From Chitinophagaceae bacterium UBA4407 (GTDB lineage Bacteria > Bacteroidota > Bacteroidia > Chitinophagales > Chitinophagaceae): DNA of 64,000 nucleotides. The notes beneath the pieces were generated by a model. That model had not been told where the DNA came from, did not search any database, and saw only the letters and a program-made list of their open reading frames with translations. Each line of letters opens with the position of its first letter. The stretch's first letter is position 1. A program made the position numbers and the translations under genes. The DNA lies in NCBI GenBank assembly GCA_002390845.1, contig DGQT01000079.1:19521-83520 (forward strand). The letters run 5' to 3'. Positions 43,663 to 51,596 of the stretch are shown piece by piece.

Positions 43663-43700
43663 AGTATTTTAAAGCTACAGCCACACTACAATTAAATTAA

Positions 43701-44258
43701 ATGAAAAATAATACAGAATTACAAAAAAACATGCCGGCAAATGAAATTACCGGTACAGCAAAAGATGTCCTTGTTTCTATAAATGATATTAAAAAGAATG
43801 ACACTGAAATTACCAGCGAAATATTAAATGCTTTTAAATGGACGCAGGAAGTTCCGGATAAAAAAATATCAGTAAAAGTTGAGAATGGATGGGTTACGCT
43901 AGATGGAGAAGTACACTGGAATTTTCAAAGTGCGGCTGCAAAAAATGCAGTAAAAAATGTAGGGGGAGTAACAGGTATTTCGAATAATATAAAAGTACTA
44001 GCCAAGGCCGGTGATGCCAGTGAAAAAGCAGACATTGAAATTGCCCTTAAACAAGACCTGTCTGTCTATGATAATAGTATCCGCGTTGATGTTATTGCTA
44101 ACAAGGTAACGCTTACCGGCAAGGTTAATTCGGAATATCAAAAAAATGAAGCAGGAAGAGTAGCAGTAAGTATAGCAGGTGTTTGCGCAATAGATAATAA
44201 TTTGGTTGTTACTGAACCTGGTAATATGATAAATAAAAAAAGTGAAAAAATAATATAG
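43701..44258 (+). CDS. Protein with two BON domains
   Basis: A 185-residue protein without signal peptide. Two BON modules: residues ~34-105 (LNAFKWTQEVPDKKISVKVENGWVTLDGEVHWNFQSAAAKNAVKNVGGVTGISNNIKV) and ~110-175 (IEIALKQDLSVYDNSIRVDVIANKVTLTGKVNSEYQKNEAGRVAVSIAGVCAIDNNLVV). BON domains bind membranes or phospholipid and occur in osmotic-stress proteins such as OsmY. It is preceded by the TGTGTGAAT element at the standard distance, as is its paralogue at 44673. Confidence 0.88.
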   Translation: MKNNTELQKNMPANEITGTAKDVLVSINDIKKNDTEITSEILNAFKWTQEVPDKKISVKVENGWVTLDGEVHWNFQSAAAKNAVKNVGGVTGISNNIKVLAKAGDASEKADIEIALKQDLSVYDNSIRVDVIANKVTLTGKVNSEYQKNEAGRVAVSIAGVCAIDNNLVVTEPGNMINKKSEKII

Positions 44259-44458
44259 CCTTTATTGCAAACAGTATTTTAAAGTTAAAAACTTCAGCAA
44301 ATAATTTTTCTTCCGGAAGAAAAGGAATTTGATTTAAAAAAGATCAAAATTACTCAACAGGTTTAATGAAACAGATTGAGTTTTATTATCCTGCTCACTG
44401 CATTTTTATCTCCGATTAATAGAAAGCTTGCTGCACCATGCTGAAGAATTTTCAGAAC

Positions 44459-44519
44459 GTACAAGTGTGCGACGCAACCTAAGTCAATAGTAGCAATATA
44501 GCCTGGCTCATAAAAAAAT
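44459..44519 (-). repeat. Interspersed inverted-repeat family, single right arm (type A)
   Basis: Arm GTACAAGTGTGCGACGCAAC (44459-44478), flank CTAAGTCAATAGTAGCAATA and GCCTGGCTCATAAAAAAA. With the element at 44568 it fills the 414-bp gap between the BON genes; no other gene is seen there. Confidence 0.88.
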
Positions 44520-44567
44520 TACGCATTTCTATAAGGCAAAAAGTTATTGCTAAATGCCCCTCAGAAA

Positions 44568-44635
44568 TGTGTGAATGATACAACTTTTTTACAATATTAT
44601 GTAACACTTTAGTGCAGATTAGCAGTGACCTTCAC
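44568..44635 (+). promoter_or_regulatory. TGTGTGAAT-type upstream element and ACCTT box
   Basis: TGTGTGAATGATACAACT from 44568, TATTATGTAACACTTT ending 44610, ACCTTCAC at 44628-44635, ATG 105 bp from the element's first base. Precedes the second BON gene. Confidence 0.75.
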
Positions 44636-44672
44636 TTCATCGTAAAATTCTTTGCGATGCTAATTTAATCAA

Positions 44673-45347
44673 ATGAAAAATAACGCGGAATTACAGAAAG
44701 ACGTACAGGATGCCATTAAATGGGAACCATTACTGAATGCAGCAGAGATAGGTGTTACAGTTAAAGATGGTGTTGTTACCCTTACAGGAGTGGTTGACAG
44801 CTACACTAAAAAAACCGAAGCAGAAGATGCTGCCAAAAACGTAGCAGGCGTAAAAGCAGTTGTTGAAAAACTTGAAGTTAAATACAACAACAGTTGGGGT
44901 AAAAAGGATGATAATGAAATTGCCAATGAAGTATTAAATGCTTTTACCTGGAACTGGCAGGTTCCCAATGATAAGGTAAAAGTAAGAGTTGAAAACGGAT
45001 GGGTTACGCTTGAAGGCGAACTGCACTGGAACTACGAAAGAGAAGCTGCTAAAGATGCAGTAAAAAACCTGCTGGGCGTTACCGGTGTTACCAACAATAT
45101 CAAAATAAAATCTGATACAAATGATGCCATAGAAAAGGCTGATATTGAAAGTGCGCTAAAACGTAACTGGTCTATATACGACAATGATATTGATGTGCAG
45201 GTTTCTGGACATAAAGCTACATTAACCGGCACTGTTGATTCATGGTATCAGAAAGAAGAAGCAGGGCGCATTGCATGGAAGGCACGTGGTGTATGGTCCG
45301 TAGACAATGAATTGGTAGTTGATTATGAGTATGAGTTAATGGATTAA
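44673..45347 (+). CDS. Protein with three BON domains
   Basis: A 224-residue protein without signal peptide and with three BON modules: ~8-70 (VQDAIKWEPLLNAAEIGVTVKDGVVTLTGVVDSY), ~80-150 (NAFTWNWQVPNDKVKVRVENGWVTLEGELHW) and ~155-222 (SALKRNWSIYDNDIDVQVSGHKATLTGTVDSWYQKEEAGRIAWKARGVWSVDNELVV). The last two align with the two modules of the 43.7-kb paralogue, so one protein has gained or lost the first module. Membrane-stress role inferred from the OsmY-like family. Own promoter element upstream; a hairpin follows. Confidence 0.9.
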   Translation: MKNNAELQKDVQDAIKWEPLLNAAEIGVTVKDGVVTLTGVVDSYTKKTEAEDAAKNVAGVKAVVEKLEVKYNNSWGKKDDNEIANEVLNAFTWNWQVPNDKVKVRVENGWVTLEGELHWNYEREAAKDAVKNLLGVTGVTNNIKIKSDTNDAIEKADIESALKRNWSIYDNDIDVQVSGHKATLTGTVDSWYQKEEAGRIAWKARGVWSVDNELVVDYEYELMD

Positions 45348-45353
45348 ACTAAT

Positions 45354-45381
45354 AAATGCGGGAGGAACCCCTTCCGCATTT
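45354..45381. terminator. Hairpin after BON gene, probable weak terminator
   Basis: AAATGCGG pairs with CCGCATTT; the inner bases GAGGAACCCCTT allow a few more pairs. It begins 7 bp after the stop codon, but only a short T-poor tail (ATAATACG) follows, so termination efficiency is uncertain. Confidence 0.5.
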
Positions 45382-45433
45382 ATAATACGTTTACCATTGC
45401 TTCAGGTTAAAATGCTTTATAAAATTCTATGTA

Positions 45434-45622
45434 ATGAAAAAGAAAGAAGAGAAATTGTTGCAGCAAAAACTGGTTACAGCAGTAAAAAAAATTTTGAAAA
45501 ATAACAATGCCATTCTTACAGCTAAGATTGAGAAGGTTGTTCAGAAATCTATTAAACAAATTGTAAAAAAGAGCAAGAAAAAATTAGCTGTTAAAAAGAA
45601 GATCGCTGTTGCTAAAAAATAG
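45434..45622 (+). CDS. Small lysine-rich basic protein
   Basis: A 62-residue protein, more than one third lysine, with no aromatic residues or Cys. The first ~40 residues look like amphipathic helices with Leu/Ile/Val spacing (LLQQKLVTAVKKILKNNNAI); the tail KKSKKKLAVKKKIAVAKK resembles histone H1-like bacterial proteins (Hc-type). DNA or RNA binding is a fair guess; no family assignment is certain. It lies between the BON gene (86-bp gap) and a repeat copy. Confidence 0.6.
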   Translation: MKKKEEKLLQQKLVTAVKKILKNNNAILTAKIEKVVQKSIKQIVKKSKKKLAVKKKIAVAKK

Positions 45623-45666
45623 TTTGTAGTAATAAAGCTGTTTAGCTGGTATAAAATTTTGATCGA

Positions 45667-45723
45667 TTTTTTGTACTAAACTTAATTACTACTATCAACT
45701 TGCGTTGCGTCGCACACTTGTGC
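45667..45723 (+). repeat. Interspersed inverted-repeat family, single left arm (type A)
   Basis: Flank TTTTTTGTACTAAACTTAAT and ACTACTATCAACTTGC, arm GTTGCGTCGCACACTTGTGC (45704-45723). No right arm before the SHOCT gene. Confidence 0.85.
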
Positions 45724-45815
45724 TTTTAAATCATTTTTCAACACATTTCGGTCGGTATTATTATTGCGCAGTAACATAATGTGTGCAGTATAACAGACCA
45801 TTAAAATTAAAAATT

Positions 45816-46046
45816 ATGTTTTACAGTAATTATTATTGGGGTATGCACTTTGTGTGGTGGCTTGTATGGGTATCGCTGCTCTTCTGGATATTTGTAACCC
45901 CTTATGATATTCCCGGGCAGCGCAGAAAAAAAGATTCACCGCTTGATATTTTGAAGCAGCGCTTTGCTGCGGGGCAATTAACAAATGAAGAATACCAGCA
46001 AAAGAAAAAAATATTGGATAGTGATATGGTAAAGCCAGCCTTATAA
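45816..46046 (+). CDS. SHOCT-domain membrane protein
   Basis: A 76-residue protein. Trp/Tyr-rich start and one membrane helix (FVWWLVWVSLLFWIFVTPY), then a basic stretch and a C-terminal SHOCT helix pair: SPLDILKQRFAAGQLTNEEYQQKKKIL. SHOCT domains mediate oligomer contacts and are common as short tails. I start at the ATG at 45816; the frame extends to 45783 but the intervening residues are uncharacteristic. The SDR gene follows after 49 bp. Confidence 0.8.
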   Translation: MFYSNYYWGMHFVWWLVWVSLLFWIFVTPYDIPGQRRKKDSPLDILKQRFAAGQLTNEEYQQKKKILDSDMVKPAL

Positions 46047-46095
46047 TCTTTTCAAAGGCAGGATAAAATAATCATGTGCGCACTAAAAAATTGCA

Positions 46096-46842
46096 ATGAA
46101 AAAATTAGAAAATAAAGTTGTGTTCATCACCGGCGGAAACTCTGGAATTGGAAAGGCATCGGCATTGGAAGCGGCAAGAGAAGGTGCTATAATAGTTGTA
46201 GCTGATTTAGAAAATAAAGAGCATGATGAAACGCTCAGAGAGATTACCGCACTCGGTGTTCAATGCATGTTTGTACCAATAGATGTATCTGATGTGGAAA
46301 GGGTAAAAAAAGCAATTGTTACAACCGTTGAAAAATTCGGCAGGCTTGACGTAGCTTTTAATAATGCGGGAATTGGTGGGGTATATTCTGGTATTCACGA
46401 TATGCCCGAAAAAGAATGGGACAGATTAATAGCTGTAAACCTTACGGGTCAGTTTTATTGCGTAAAGTATGAGCTGCAGCAATTTTTAAAACAAGGCGGC
46501 GGGGTTATTGTAAATATGGCTTCTCTCGCCGGGCTTAAGGCAGAACATGGTTTAGTGCCTTACACAGTTGCCAAACATGGTGTATTGGGCTTAACAAAAA
46601 ACATAGCTGTTCAATATGCAAACCAAAATATAAGGGGTAATGCCATTTGCCCATATTATGTGGAAACACCCCTGTTAAATGCAGCACCGGAAGAAGTTCA
46701 TACGGCATGGATTGAGGGAACTCCTTCTAAACGGTTATGCACTGCGGATGAAGTAGCAAAGGCCTTTATCTACCTTGCCTGCGATGATTCAAGCTACTGC
46801 AACGGCACACAAATTATATTAGATGGGGGAGTGATGGCATGA
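46096..46842 (+). CDS. Short-chain dehydrogenase/reductase (classical type)
   Basis: A 248-residue classical SDR: cofactor motif TGGNSGIGKASA at ~12-23, Asp37-region VVADLE (NAD preference by rule), NNAGIG, active-site Ser in MASLAG, YTVAK (Tyr, Lys), and SYCNGTQIILDGGVMA at the end. Substrate not predictable. It sits in the stress-gene island after the SHOCT gene. Confidence 0.9.
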   Translation: MKKLENKVVFITGGNSGIGKASALEAAREGAIIVVADLENKEHDETLREITALGVQCMFVPIDVSDVERVKKAIVTTVEKFGRLDVAFNNAGIGGVYSGIHDMPEKEWDRLIAVNLTGQFYCVKYELQQFLKQGGGVIVNMASLAGLKAEHGLVPYTVAKHGVLGLTKNIAVQYANQNIRGNAICPYYVETPLLNAAPEEVHTAWIEGTPSKRLCTADEVAKAFIYLACDDSSYCNGTQIILDGGVMA

Positions 46843-46912
46843 GAATAATTTGATTAATCATTTTAAAAAGCAACCAAATATTTATTACGCTTTATTCATA
46901 AAAAAAATAAAA

Positions 46913-47410
46913 ATGAAAAAAATACCAGGAGCAATAACAGCAGGTTTACTGATAGCAATATTTATGTGCAGTTGCAACGATGCATCAAAAAAAGACATGG
47001 GCGATGCATCAAAAAATATTAAGGAAGCCAATGCTGATGTGAAAGAGGCAGTAATTGATGCCAACGATACGGCAAAGGCAAACACAATAGCAGCGTGGAA
47101 AGTTTTCAAAAATGAATCTGACACGGCCATTGCAGTTATGGAAAGGCAGGTAGTGGTATTGGAAGGAAAAATAGCTAAAGCCAATACTAAGGAAAAAGAA
47201 AAATTAAATACCGACCTTAATAAGACAAAGGAAAAACTGCATGAACTAAAAGAAAAATTACAACAAAGGAATGCTGCATTTGAAAATGATATAAATAAGT
47301 TTGATGCAACAGTCGTATCAAAAAATGAATCCTTTGAACGTGAGTTTAAACACGATATGGACGAGCTTGGTACAGCAATTAAAGATCTTTTTAAGGATAA
47401 TGTAAAATAG
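46913..47410 (+). CDS. Coiled-coil lipoprotein, unknown function
   Basis: A 165-residue protein. Signal peptide with lipobox-like FMCSC, the Cys near residue 19-20 being the likely lipid site. The mature part is almost entirely helical and Lys/Glu/Ala rich (VKEAVIDANDTAKANTIAAWKVFKNESDTAIAVMERQVVVLEGKIAKANTKEKEKL), predicting a long coiled coil. I start at the ATG at 46913; the frame's earlier ATG (46850) adds a non-signal leader. It may act as an envelope spacer in the manner of Lpp-like proteins (inference). Confidence 0.72.
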   Translation: MKKIPGAITAGLLIAIFMCSCNDASKKDMGDASKNIKEANADVKEAVIDANDTAKANTIAAWKVFKNESDTAIAVMERQVVVLEGKIAKANTKEKEKLNTDLNKTKEKLHELKEKLQQRNAAFENDINKFDATVVSKNESFEREFKHDMDELGTAIKDLFKDNVK

Positions 47411-47451
47411 AACATTCTTATAGAATTAGACAAACGAATAAAAAATAATTT

Positions 47452-48138
47452 ATGAAAATACTAATCGTATTAACCTCTCACAGCGCATTGGGAGATACCG
47501 GTAAAAAAACCGGCTTTTGGATTGAAGAATTTGCGGCTCCTTATTATGTACTGGCAGATGCTGGTGCAATTATAACTATCGCCTCCCCATTAGGCGGGCA
47601 GCCTCCTGTTGATCCGAAGAGCGAAGCAGCGGATGCGCAAACACCAGCTACCAAAAGGTTCTATGCTGATTTGGATGCCATCGACAAAGTTGCGAATTCA
47701 ATAAAAATAAGCGATGTAAATAAAGATGATTACGATGCGGTTTTTTATCCGGGTGGGCATGGGCCATTGTGGGATCTGGCAAATGATGAGAACTCCATAC
47801 AATTGATTGAAGATTTTTATAACACTCAAAAGCCTGTTGCATTTGTATGCCATGCTCCTGCTGCTTTAATTAAAGTGAAGGCAGAAAATGGGCACCCGCT
47901 TGTAAAAGGGAAAAGGGTAACTGGCTTTTCCAACTCAGAAGAAGAAGCTGTTGGGTTAACTAAAGTGGTTCCATTTTTATTAGAGGATGAATTGAAAACA
48001 CTTGGGGCACATTACAGTAAAGGGGCTGACTGGAGTTCTTATGCAGAACAGGATGGCTTGTTAATTACCGGCCAAAACCCGGCATCTTCAGAAGCGGTTG
48101 CAAAATTGCTTTTAAAAACACTTATTGGTAAAAAATAA
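47452..48138 (+). CDS. DJ-1/PfpI superfamily protein (type 1 glutamine amidotransferase-like, Hsp31-like)
   Basis: A 228-residue alpha/beta protein. The nucleophile elbow is PVAFVCHAPAALI with Cys133-His134; the upstream TGFWIEEFAAPYYVLADAGAIITIASPLGGQPPVDP is typical of the Hsp31/YhbO-like branch with a conserved Glu at ~25. Members act as holdase chaperones, glyoxalase III or deglycase-like enzymes. A diverged paralogue lacking the Cys is at 53059. It precedes the four-helix Cys protein by 31 bp. Confidence 0.88.
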   Translation: MKILIVLTSHSALGDTGKKTGFWIEEFAAPYYVLADAGAIITIASPLGGQPPVDPKSEAADAQTPATKRFYADLDAIDKVANSIKISDVNKDDYDAVFYPGGHGPLWDLANDENSIQLIEDFYNTQKPVAFVCHAPAALIKVKAENGHPLVKGKRVTGFSNSEEEAVGLTKVVPFLLEDELKTLGAHYSKGADWSSYAEQDGLLITGQNPASSEAVAKLLLKTLIGKK

Positions 48139-48169
48139 TTTTCTTTCTCAAATTTTAAAACTACAATAA

Positions 48170-48493
48170 ATGGGTTATCACGAAAATAAAAAATGTATTG
48201 AAGCTTGCCTTAAATGCGCTGCTTTATGTAATCATTGTGCAGCATCCTGCTTACAGGAAGCTGATACGAAAATGATGGCAACATGCATTCAGCTTGATAT
48301 GGAATGTGCAGCACTTTGTTATGCTGCTGCACAATTAATGAGCCTCGGCAGCAGTAAAGCAGCAGCGCTTTGCAAAATATGTGCAGAGTTATGCGAAGCA
48401 TGTGCAAATGAATGTTCAAAACATAGTAACATACATTGTAAGGAATGTGCGGATGCATGCAGGGAATGTGCTGCTGAATGTAAAAAGATGTAA
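48170..48493 (+). CDS. Four-helix-bundle copper-binding (DUF326/Csp-like) protein
   Basis: A 107-residue protein with about 19 Cys, arranged mostly as C-x2-C and C-x3-C along helices: KKCIEACLKCAALCNHCAASC, CIQLDMECAALC, CKICAELCEACANEC, CKECADACRECAAEC. This is the pattern of the four-helix copper-storage family. No signal peptide, so cytosolic. Likely stores or buffers Cu(I); other thiophilic metals cannot be excluded. Confidence 0.9.
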   Translation: MGYHENKKCIEACLKCAALCNHCAASCLQEADTKMMATCIQLDMECAALCYAAAQLMSLGSSKAAALCKICAELCEACANECSKHSNIHCKECADACRECAAECKKM

Positions 48494-48569
48494 CGGCAAC
48501 AACACAATTTGCAAAACAGGTTTTTAACAAACAGTTAAGCTGCTGCACAATGCTCAATAGCGATATACT

Positions 48570-48631
48570 GTACAAGAGTGCGACGCAGGAAAAGCTTCAT
48601 AGCAGCAATGCAGATCGGCTCATAAAAAAAA
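48570..48631 (-). repeat. Interspersed inverted-repeat family, single right arm (type A)
   Basis: Arm GTACAAGAGTGCGACGCA (48570-48587) followed by GGAAAAGCTTCATAGCAGCA and CGGCTCATAAAAAAA. It ends 4 bp before the cupin ATG. Confidence 0.85.
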
Positions 48632-48635
48632 TAAC

Positions 48636-49031
48636 ATGAAAGGATTTAAAGGAAATATAGAAAAAGAAACGCTGGATAATGATAATTTCAGGAAAGTATT
48701 GTACACTGGTGTGCATCTTCAACTGGTATTGATGAGCCTGAAAGCCGGAGAAGAAATTGGTGCGGAAGTTCATGCAAACAACGATCAGTTTTTTCGATTT
48801 GAAAGCGGAACAGGCAAATGTATCATTGACGAAAATCATTATCACGTAACAGATGGAGATGTAATTGTTGTGCCTGCCGGAGCAAATCACAATGTAATTA
48901 ATACAGGTGCAGAAGCTTTGAAAATGTACACCATTTACGGGCCGCCAAACCACCAGGATGGAACGATAAGGGCAACAAAGAAAGCAGCAGAAACAGAGGA
49001 TGAAAAATTCGATGGAAAAACATCTGAATAG
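48636..49031 (+). CDS. Cupin-domain protein
   Basis: A 131-residue single-domain cupin. Motif 1 appears as EEIGAEVHANNDQFFRFESG and motif 2 as DGDVIVVPAGANHNVIN, with His and Gln metal-binding candidates. YTIYGPPNHQDGT is common in small Bacteroidota cupins that resemble mannose-6-P-isomerase-like proteins. Activity unknown. The ATG is 5 bp after the edge of an inverted-repeat arm. Confidence 0.85.
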   Translation: MKGFKGNIEKETLDNDNFRKVLYTGVHLQLVLMSLKAGEEIGAEVHANNDQFFRFESGTGKCIIDENHYHVTDGDVIVVPAGANHNVINTGAEALKMYTIYGPPNHQDGTIRATKKAAETEDEKFDGKTSE

Positions 49032-49070
49032 TTGTGCAAACACAACAGGCAAAAGCATTGCAACAACATT

Positions 49071-49619
49071 ATGGAAGACCTGAAGCACCTGGAATTTCTT
49101 GCAAATAATTCAAAAGAAATTATTGAAAAGCAGGTAGATTCTTACCGGCAGCAACATTCTTATGCAGGAACAATTATTGGTGCCACCGCATTATTTATAC
49201 CCTTCTTTCTGAGCAGCCTTGATAATACCATTCAAATAATTCAATTTATTTTAATAGTACCAATTGCCCTTTTTATTTGGTGCATTCTTTTACTGCTGAG
49301 TATTTTTAGAACAAAACCACTGGACCAGGCTTTTAGTGTAACAAAGTATAAGGATCTGCTAACCAAATCTTTTAAGGAGATTTTACTTTACGAAATAGAA
49401 GCCAATACCCACTCGTACACTTTAAATGCAATAATAACGGCAAAAGGAAATAAGCGATATGCTACAGGCATAAAGCTGGCTACCATTGCGCTGCTGATTT
49501 CAATTCTGCTGATGATGGCAAACAAATTTATTATTATAGAAAAGAAACCAACAAAAGTGCAGGTGGTGGGTATTATAAAAATGCATGGGTGTATGAACCA
49601 ATCTGCATTGCTGCTATGA
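49071..49619 (+). CDS. Two-helix membrane protein with repeat-derived C-terminus
   Basis: A 182-residue protein I do not recognise. Hydrophobic pairs lie at ~40-60 (IIGATALFIPFFLSSL) with a second at ~62-85 (IIQFILIVPIALFIWCILLLLSIF), and another near the end (LATIALLISILLMMAN). The final ~15 codons (HGCMNQSALLL) read through the left flank of a repeat (49575-49646), so a recent insertion probably replaced the original terminus. I start at the ATG at 49071; the frame runs back to 49032 without a better start. Confidence 0.6.
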   Translation: MEDLKHLEFLANNSKEIIEKQVDSYRQQHSYAGTIIGATALFIPFFLSSLDNTIQIIQFILIVPIALFIWCILLLLSIFRTKPLDQAFSVTKYKDLLTKSFKEILLYEIEANTHSYTLNAIITAKGNKRYATGIKLATIALLISILLMMANKFIIIEKKPTKVQVVGIIKMHGCMNQSALLL

Positions 49620-49646
49620 AACTTTTCTTGCGTCGCACACTTCTGC
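49575..49646 (+). repeat. Interspersed inverted-repeat family, single left arm (type A)
   Basis: Flank ATAAAAATGCATGGGTGTAT, GAACCAATCTGCATTGCTGC, then CTTGCGTCGCACACTTCTGC (49627-49646). It overlaps the last 15 codons and stop of the upstream gene. Confidence 0.8.
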
Positions 49647-49748
49647 TTTCTGTTCGTTGCTGAACACGTTGCATTTTTTGCACCGGCATGGTGTGTGCGA
49701 GCTGCTTAGGGTTTAAAATAAAATAAGGTTCGTTGTAACAACAATGTC

Positions 49749-50351
49749 TTACAAATATTTTACATCAATCAGTTTTAGTTCGCTGTCAAAATGATAAAGC
49801 CTGGGTAATCCTGTTGGGATATTTACGTTCACAATCGCCTCTTTACTTATATTTTCCAGGTACATCATCAATGCCCTCAAACTGTTGCCATGCGCTACTA
49901 CCAGCACATTTTCTCTTGATTTCAATTTAGGTTCTATTTCCGATTTGTAATAAGGAACTGTTCTGTTATAAGTATCTTCCAAACTTTCACCACCCGGCGG
50001 ACGCACATCGTAACTTCTTCGCCATATTTCTACTTGCGCATCACCATATTTTGCTGCTGTTTCAGCTTTGTTGAGTCCCTGCAAACTACCATACATTCTT
50101 TCATCGAGTGCTGCATTTTTTACAACAGGAATTGTTGTTTGCTCAATTTCTTCCAGAATGATCTGCAAAGTTTCCTGTGCTCTTTTAAGCATAGAGGTAT
50201 AAGCAATATCGTATATAATCTTTTTTATTTTTTTACCAGCCTGCAATGCTTCTGCTTCCCCTAATGGGCTAAGTGCCACATCTAAATTTCCGGTAAAGCG
50301 GTTTTCTAGATTAAATACCGATTGACCATGACGGATGATTGTTAACAACAT
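49749..50351 (-). CDS. gpmA: 2,3-bisphosphoglycerate-dependent phosphoglycerate mutase
   Basis: A 200-residue histidine phosphatase-fold enzyme: LTIIRHGQSVFNLENRFTGNLDVALSPLGEAEA with the phospho-accepting His, YTSMLKRAQETL, DERMYGSLQGLNKAETAAKYG, PPGGESLEDTYNR and VAHGNSLRALMMYLENIS. It interconverts 3- and 2-phosphoglycerate in glycolysis. It is slightly short for the family (about 230-250) and lacks the usual extended C-terminus. It diverges from the D-lactate dehydrogenase gene across a region holding the TGTGTGAAT element. Confidence 0.88.
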   Translation of the reverse strand: MLLTIIRHGQSVFNLENRFTGNLDVALSPLGEAEALQAGKKIKKIIYDIAYTSMLKRAQETLQIILEEIEQTTIPVVKNAALDERMYGSLQGLNKAETAAKYGDAQVEIWRRSYDVRPPGGESLEDTYNRTVPYYKSEIEPKLKSRENVLVVAHGNSLRALMMYLENISKEAIVNVNIPTGLPRLYHFDSELKLIDVKYL

Positions 50352-50447
50352 AGGATTTTAATTAATAAATTTTTTTAATTCAATGCAATACTATTCATGT
50401 AATAATCCGGGATAAAACTAATGCTTCACAGAGTTTTCCATAGCCAA

Positions 50448-50514
50448 TGTGTGAATCATATAAATCTTTCGTGTAATTGTATAATACTCAACTGCCGTAA
50501 TAAGGCCAATTTAG
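50448..50514 (+). promoter_or_regulatory. TGTGTGAAT-type upstream element
   Basis: TGTGTGAATCATATAAAT from 50448, TAATTGTATAATACTC ending near 50489, GCCAATTTAG as a weaker box at 50505-50514, ATG of the lactate dehydrogenase 105 bp from the element's first base. The box is the least conserved of the six. Confidence 0.68.
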
Positions 50515-50552
50515 TGCTCCGGTTTAACAAGTAAAAAAACTAAAGATAAACA

Positions 50553-51596
50553 ATGAAAGTCGCCGTCTTCAGTACAAAATATTACGAACGTGAATATCTG
50601 AATAAGTTCAACACAGGAGGTAAACATCAACTTGTTTATTATGATACAGCATTAAATGAAGATTCTGCGGGCTTAACTATAGGCTTTGATGCAGTTTGTA
50701 TTTTACTCAGTGATAACATTAATGGAAATGTTATTGATAAATTATCGGCTAACAGCATTCGATTAATTTGCCTGCGCAGTGCAGGTTTTGATAATGTTGA
50801 TATTGAAGCGGCCGCAAAAAGAAATATAAAGGTTTTAAGGGTTTCTGCCTATTCTCCACAGGCAATAGCCGAGCATGCAGCAGCGCTTATACTTACACTG
50901 GATAGAAAAACATACAAGGCTTATAACAGGGTAAGGGAGAATAATTTCTCCCTTAATAATCTCATGGGTTTCAATCTTTCGGGTAAAACAGTTGGTGTAG
51001 TAGGCACTGGCAAAATTGGCAGGGCATTTTGTTCTATAATGCAAGGTTTTGGCTGTAAAGTAATTGCTTACGATATAAAAGAATCTGATACTATGAAAGC
51101 GAAAGGTATTGAATACAAAACCTTTGATCAACTTCTTCAGTTTTCAGATATTATATCCATTCATTGTCCGCTCACCCCTGTTTCGCATCATCTTTTTAAC
51201 AATATTGCTTTTGCAAAAATGAAGACTGGTGCTATGCTTATCAATACCAGCCGTGGTGCTGTTATTAACACGCCCCATGCAGTAGAGGCATTAAAAAGAG
51301 CGCAATTGGGTTATCTGGGTATAGATGTTTACGAAGGAGAACAAAATCTATTCTTCAAAGATTTATCACAAAGTATCGTGCAGGACGATCTGATAGAGCG
51401 GCTAATGTCTTTTAACAACGTTCTTATCACACCGCACCAGGCTTTTTTTACAAAAGAAGCAGTTGAACAAATTGCAATAATTACAATAAAGAACCTCTCC
51501 GATTTTGAAGACGGCTTATCACTGGAGAATCAGGTAAAATTTATATCAACAATAAATAAATCAAATGAACACAAACAAATTGTTTACTCAAGCTAA
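50553..51596 (+). CDS. ldhA: D-lactate dehydrogenase (2-hydroxyacid dehydrogenase, LdhA type)
   Basis: A 347-residue NAD-dependent 2-hydroxyacid dehydrogenase. Start MKVAVFSTKYYEREYLNKFN and ICLRSAGFDNVD are of the LdhA group. The Rossmann motif is VGVVGTGKIGRAFCSIMQGFGCKVIAYD, and TSRGAVINT, LGYLGIDVYEGEQ and LITPHQAFFT supply the Arg, Glu and His of the active site. It reduces pyruvate to D-lactate. Its stop overlaps the ene-reductase start by 32 bp, heading a four-gene overlapping run to 53775. Confidence 0.93.
   Translation: MKVAVFSTKYYEREYLNKFNTGGKHQLVYYDTALNEDSAGLTIGFDAVCILLSDNINGNVIDKLSANSIRLICLRSAGFDNVDIEAAAKRNIKVLRVSAYSPQAIAEHAAALILTLDRKTYKAYNRVRENNFSLNNLMGFNLSGKTVGVVGTGKIGRAFCSIMQGFGCKVIAYDIKESDTMKAKGIEYKTFDQLLQFSDIISIHCPLTPVSHHLFNNIAFAKMKTGAMLINTSRGAVINTPHAVEALKRAQLGYLGIDVYEGEQNLFFKDLSQSIVQDDLIERLMSFNNVLITPHQAFFTKEAVEQIAIITIKNLSDFEDGLSLENQVKFISTINKSNEHKQIVYSS

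Noticed and set aside
47648..47842. Antisense frame opposite the PfpI-like gene
   Set aside because: Shadow frame with His-rich random composition; the plus-strand protein is clearly homologous to a known family.
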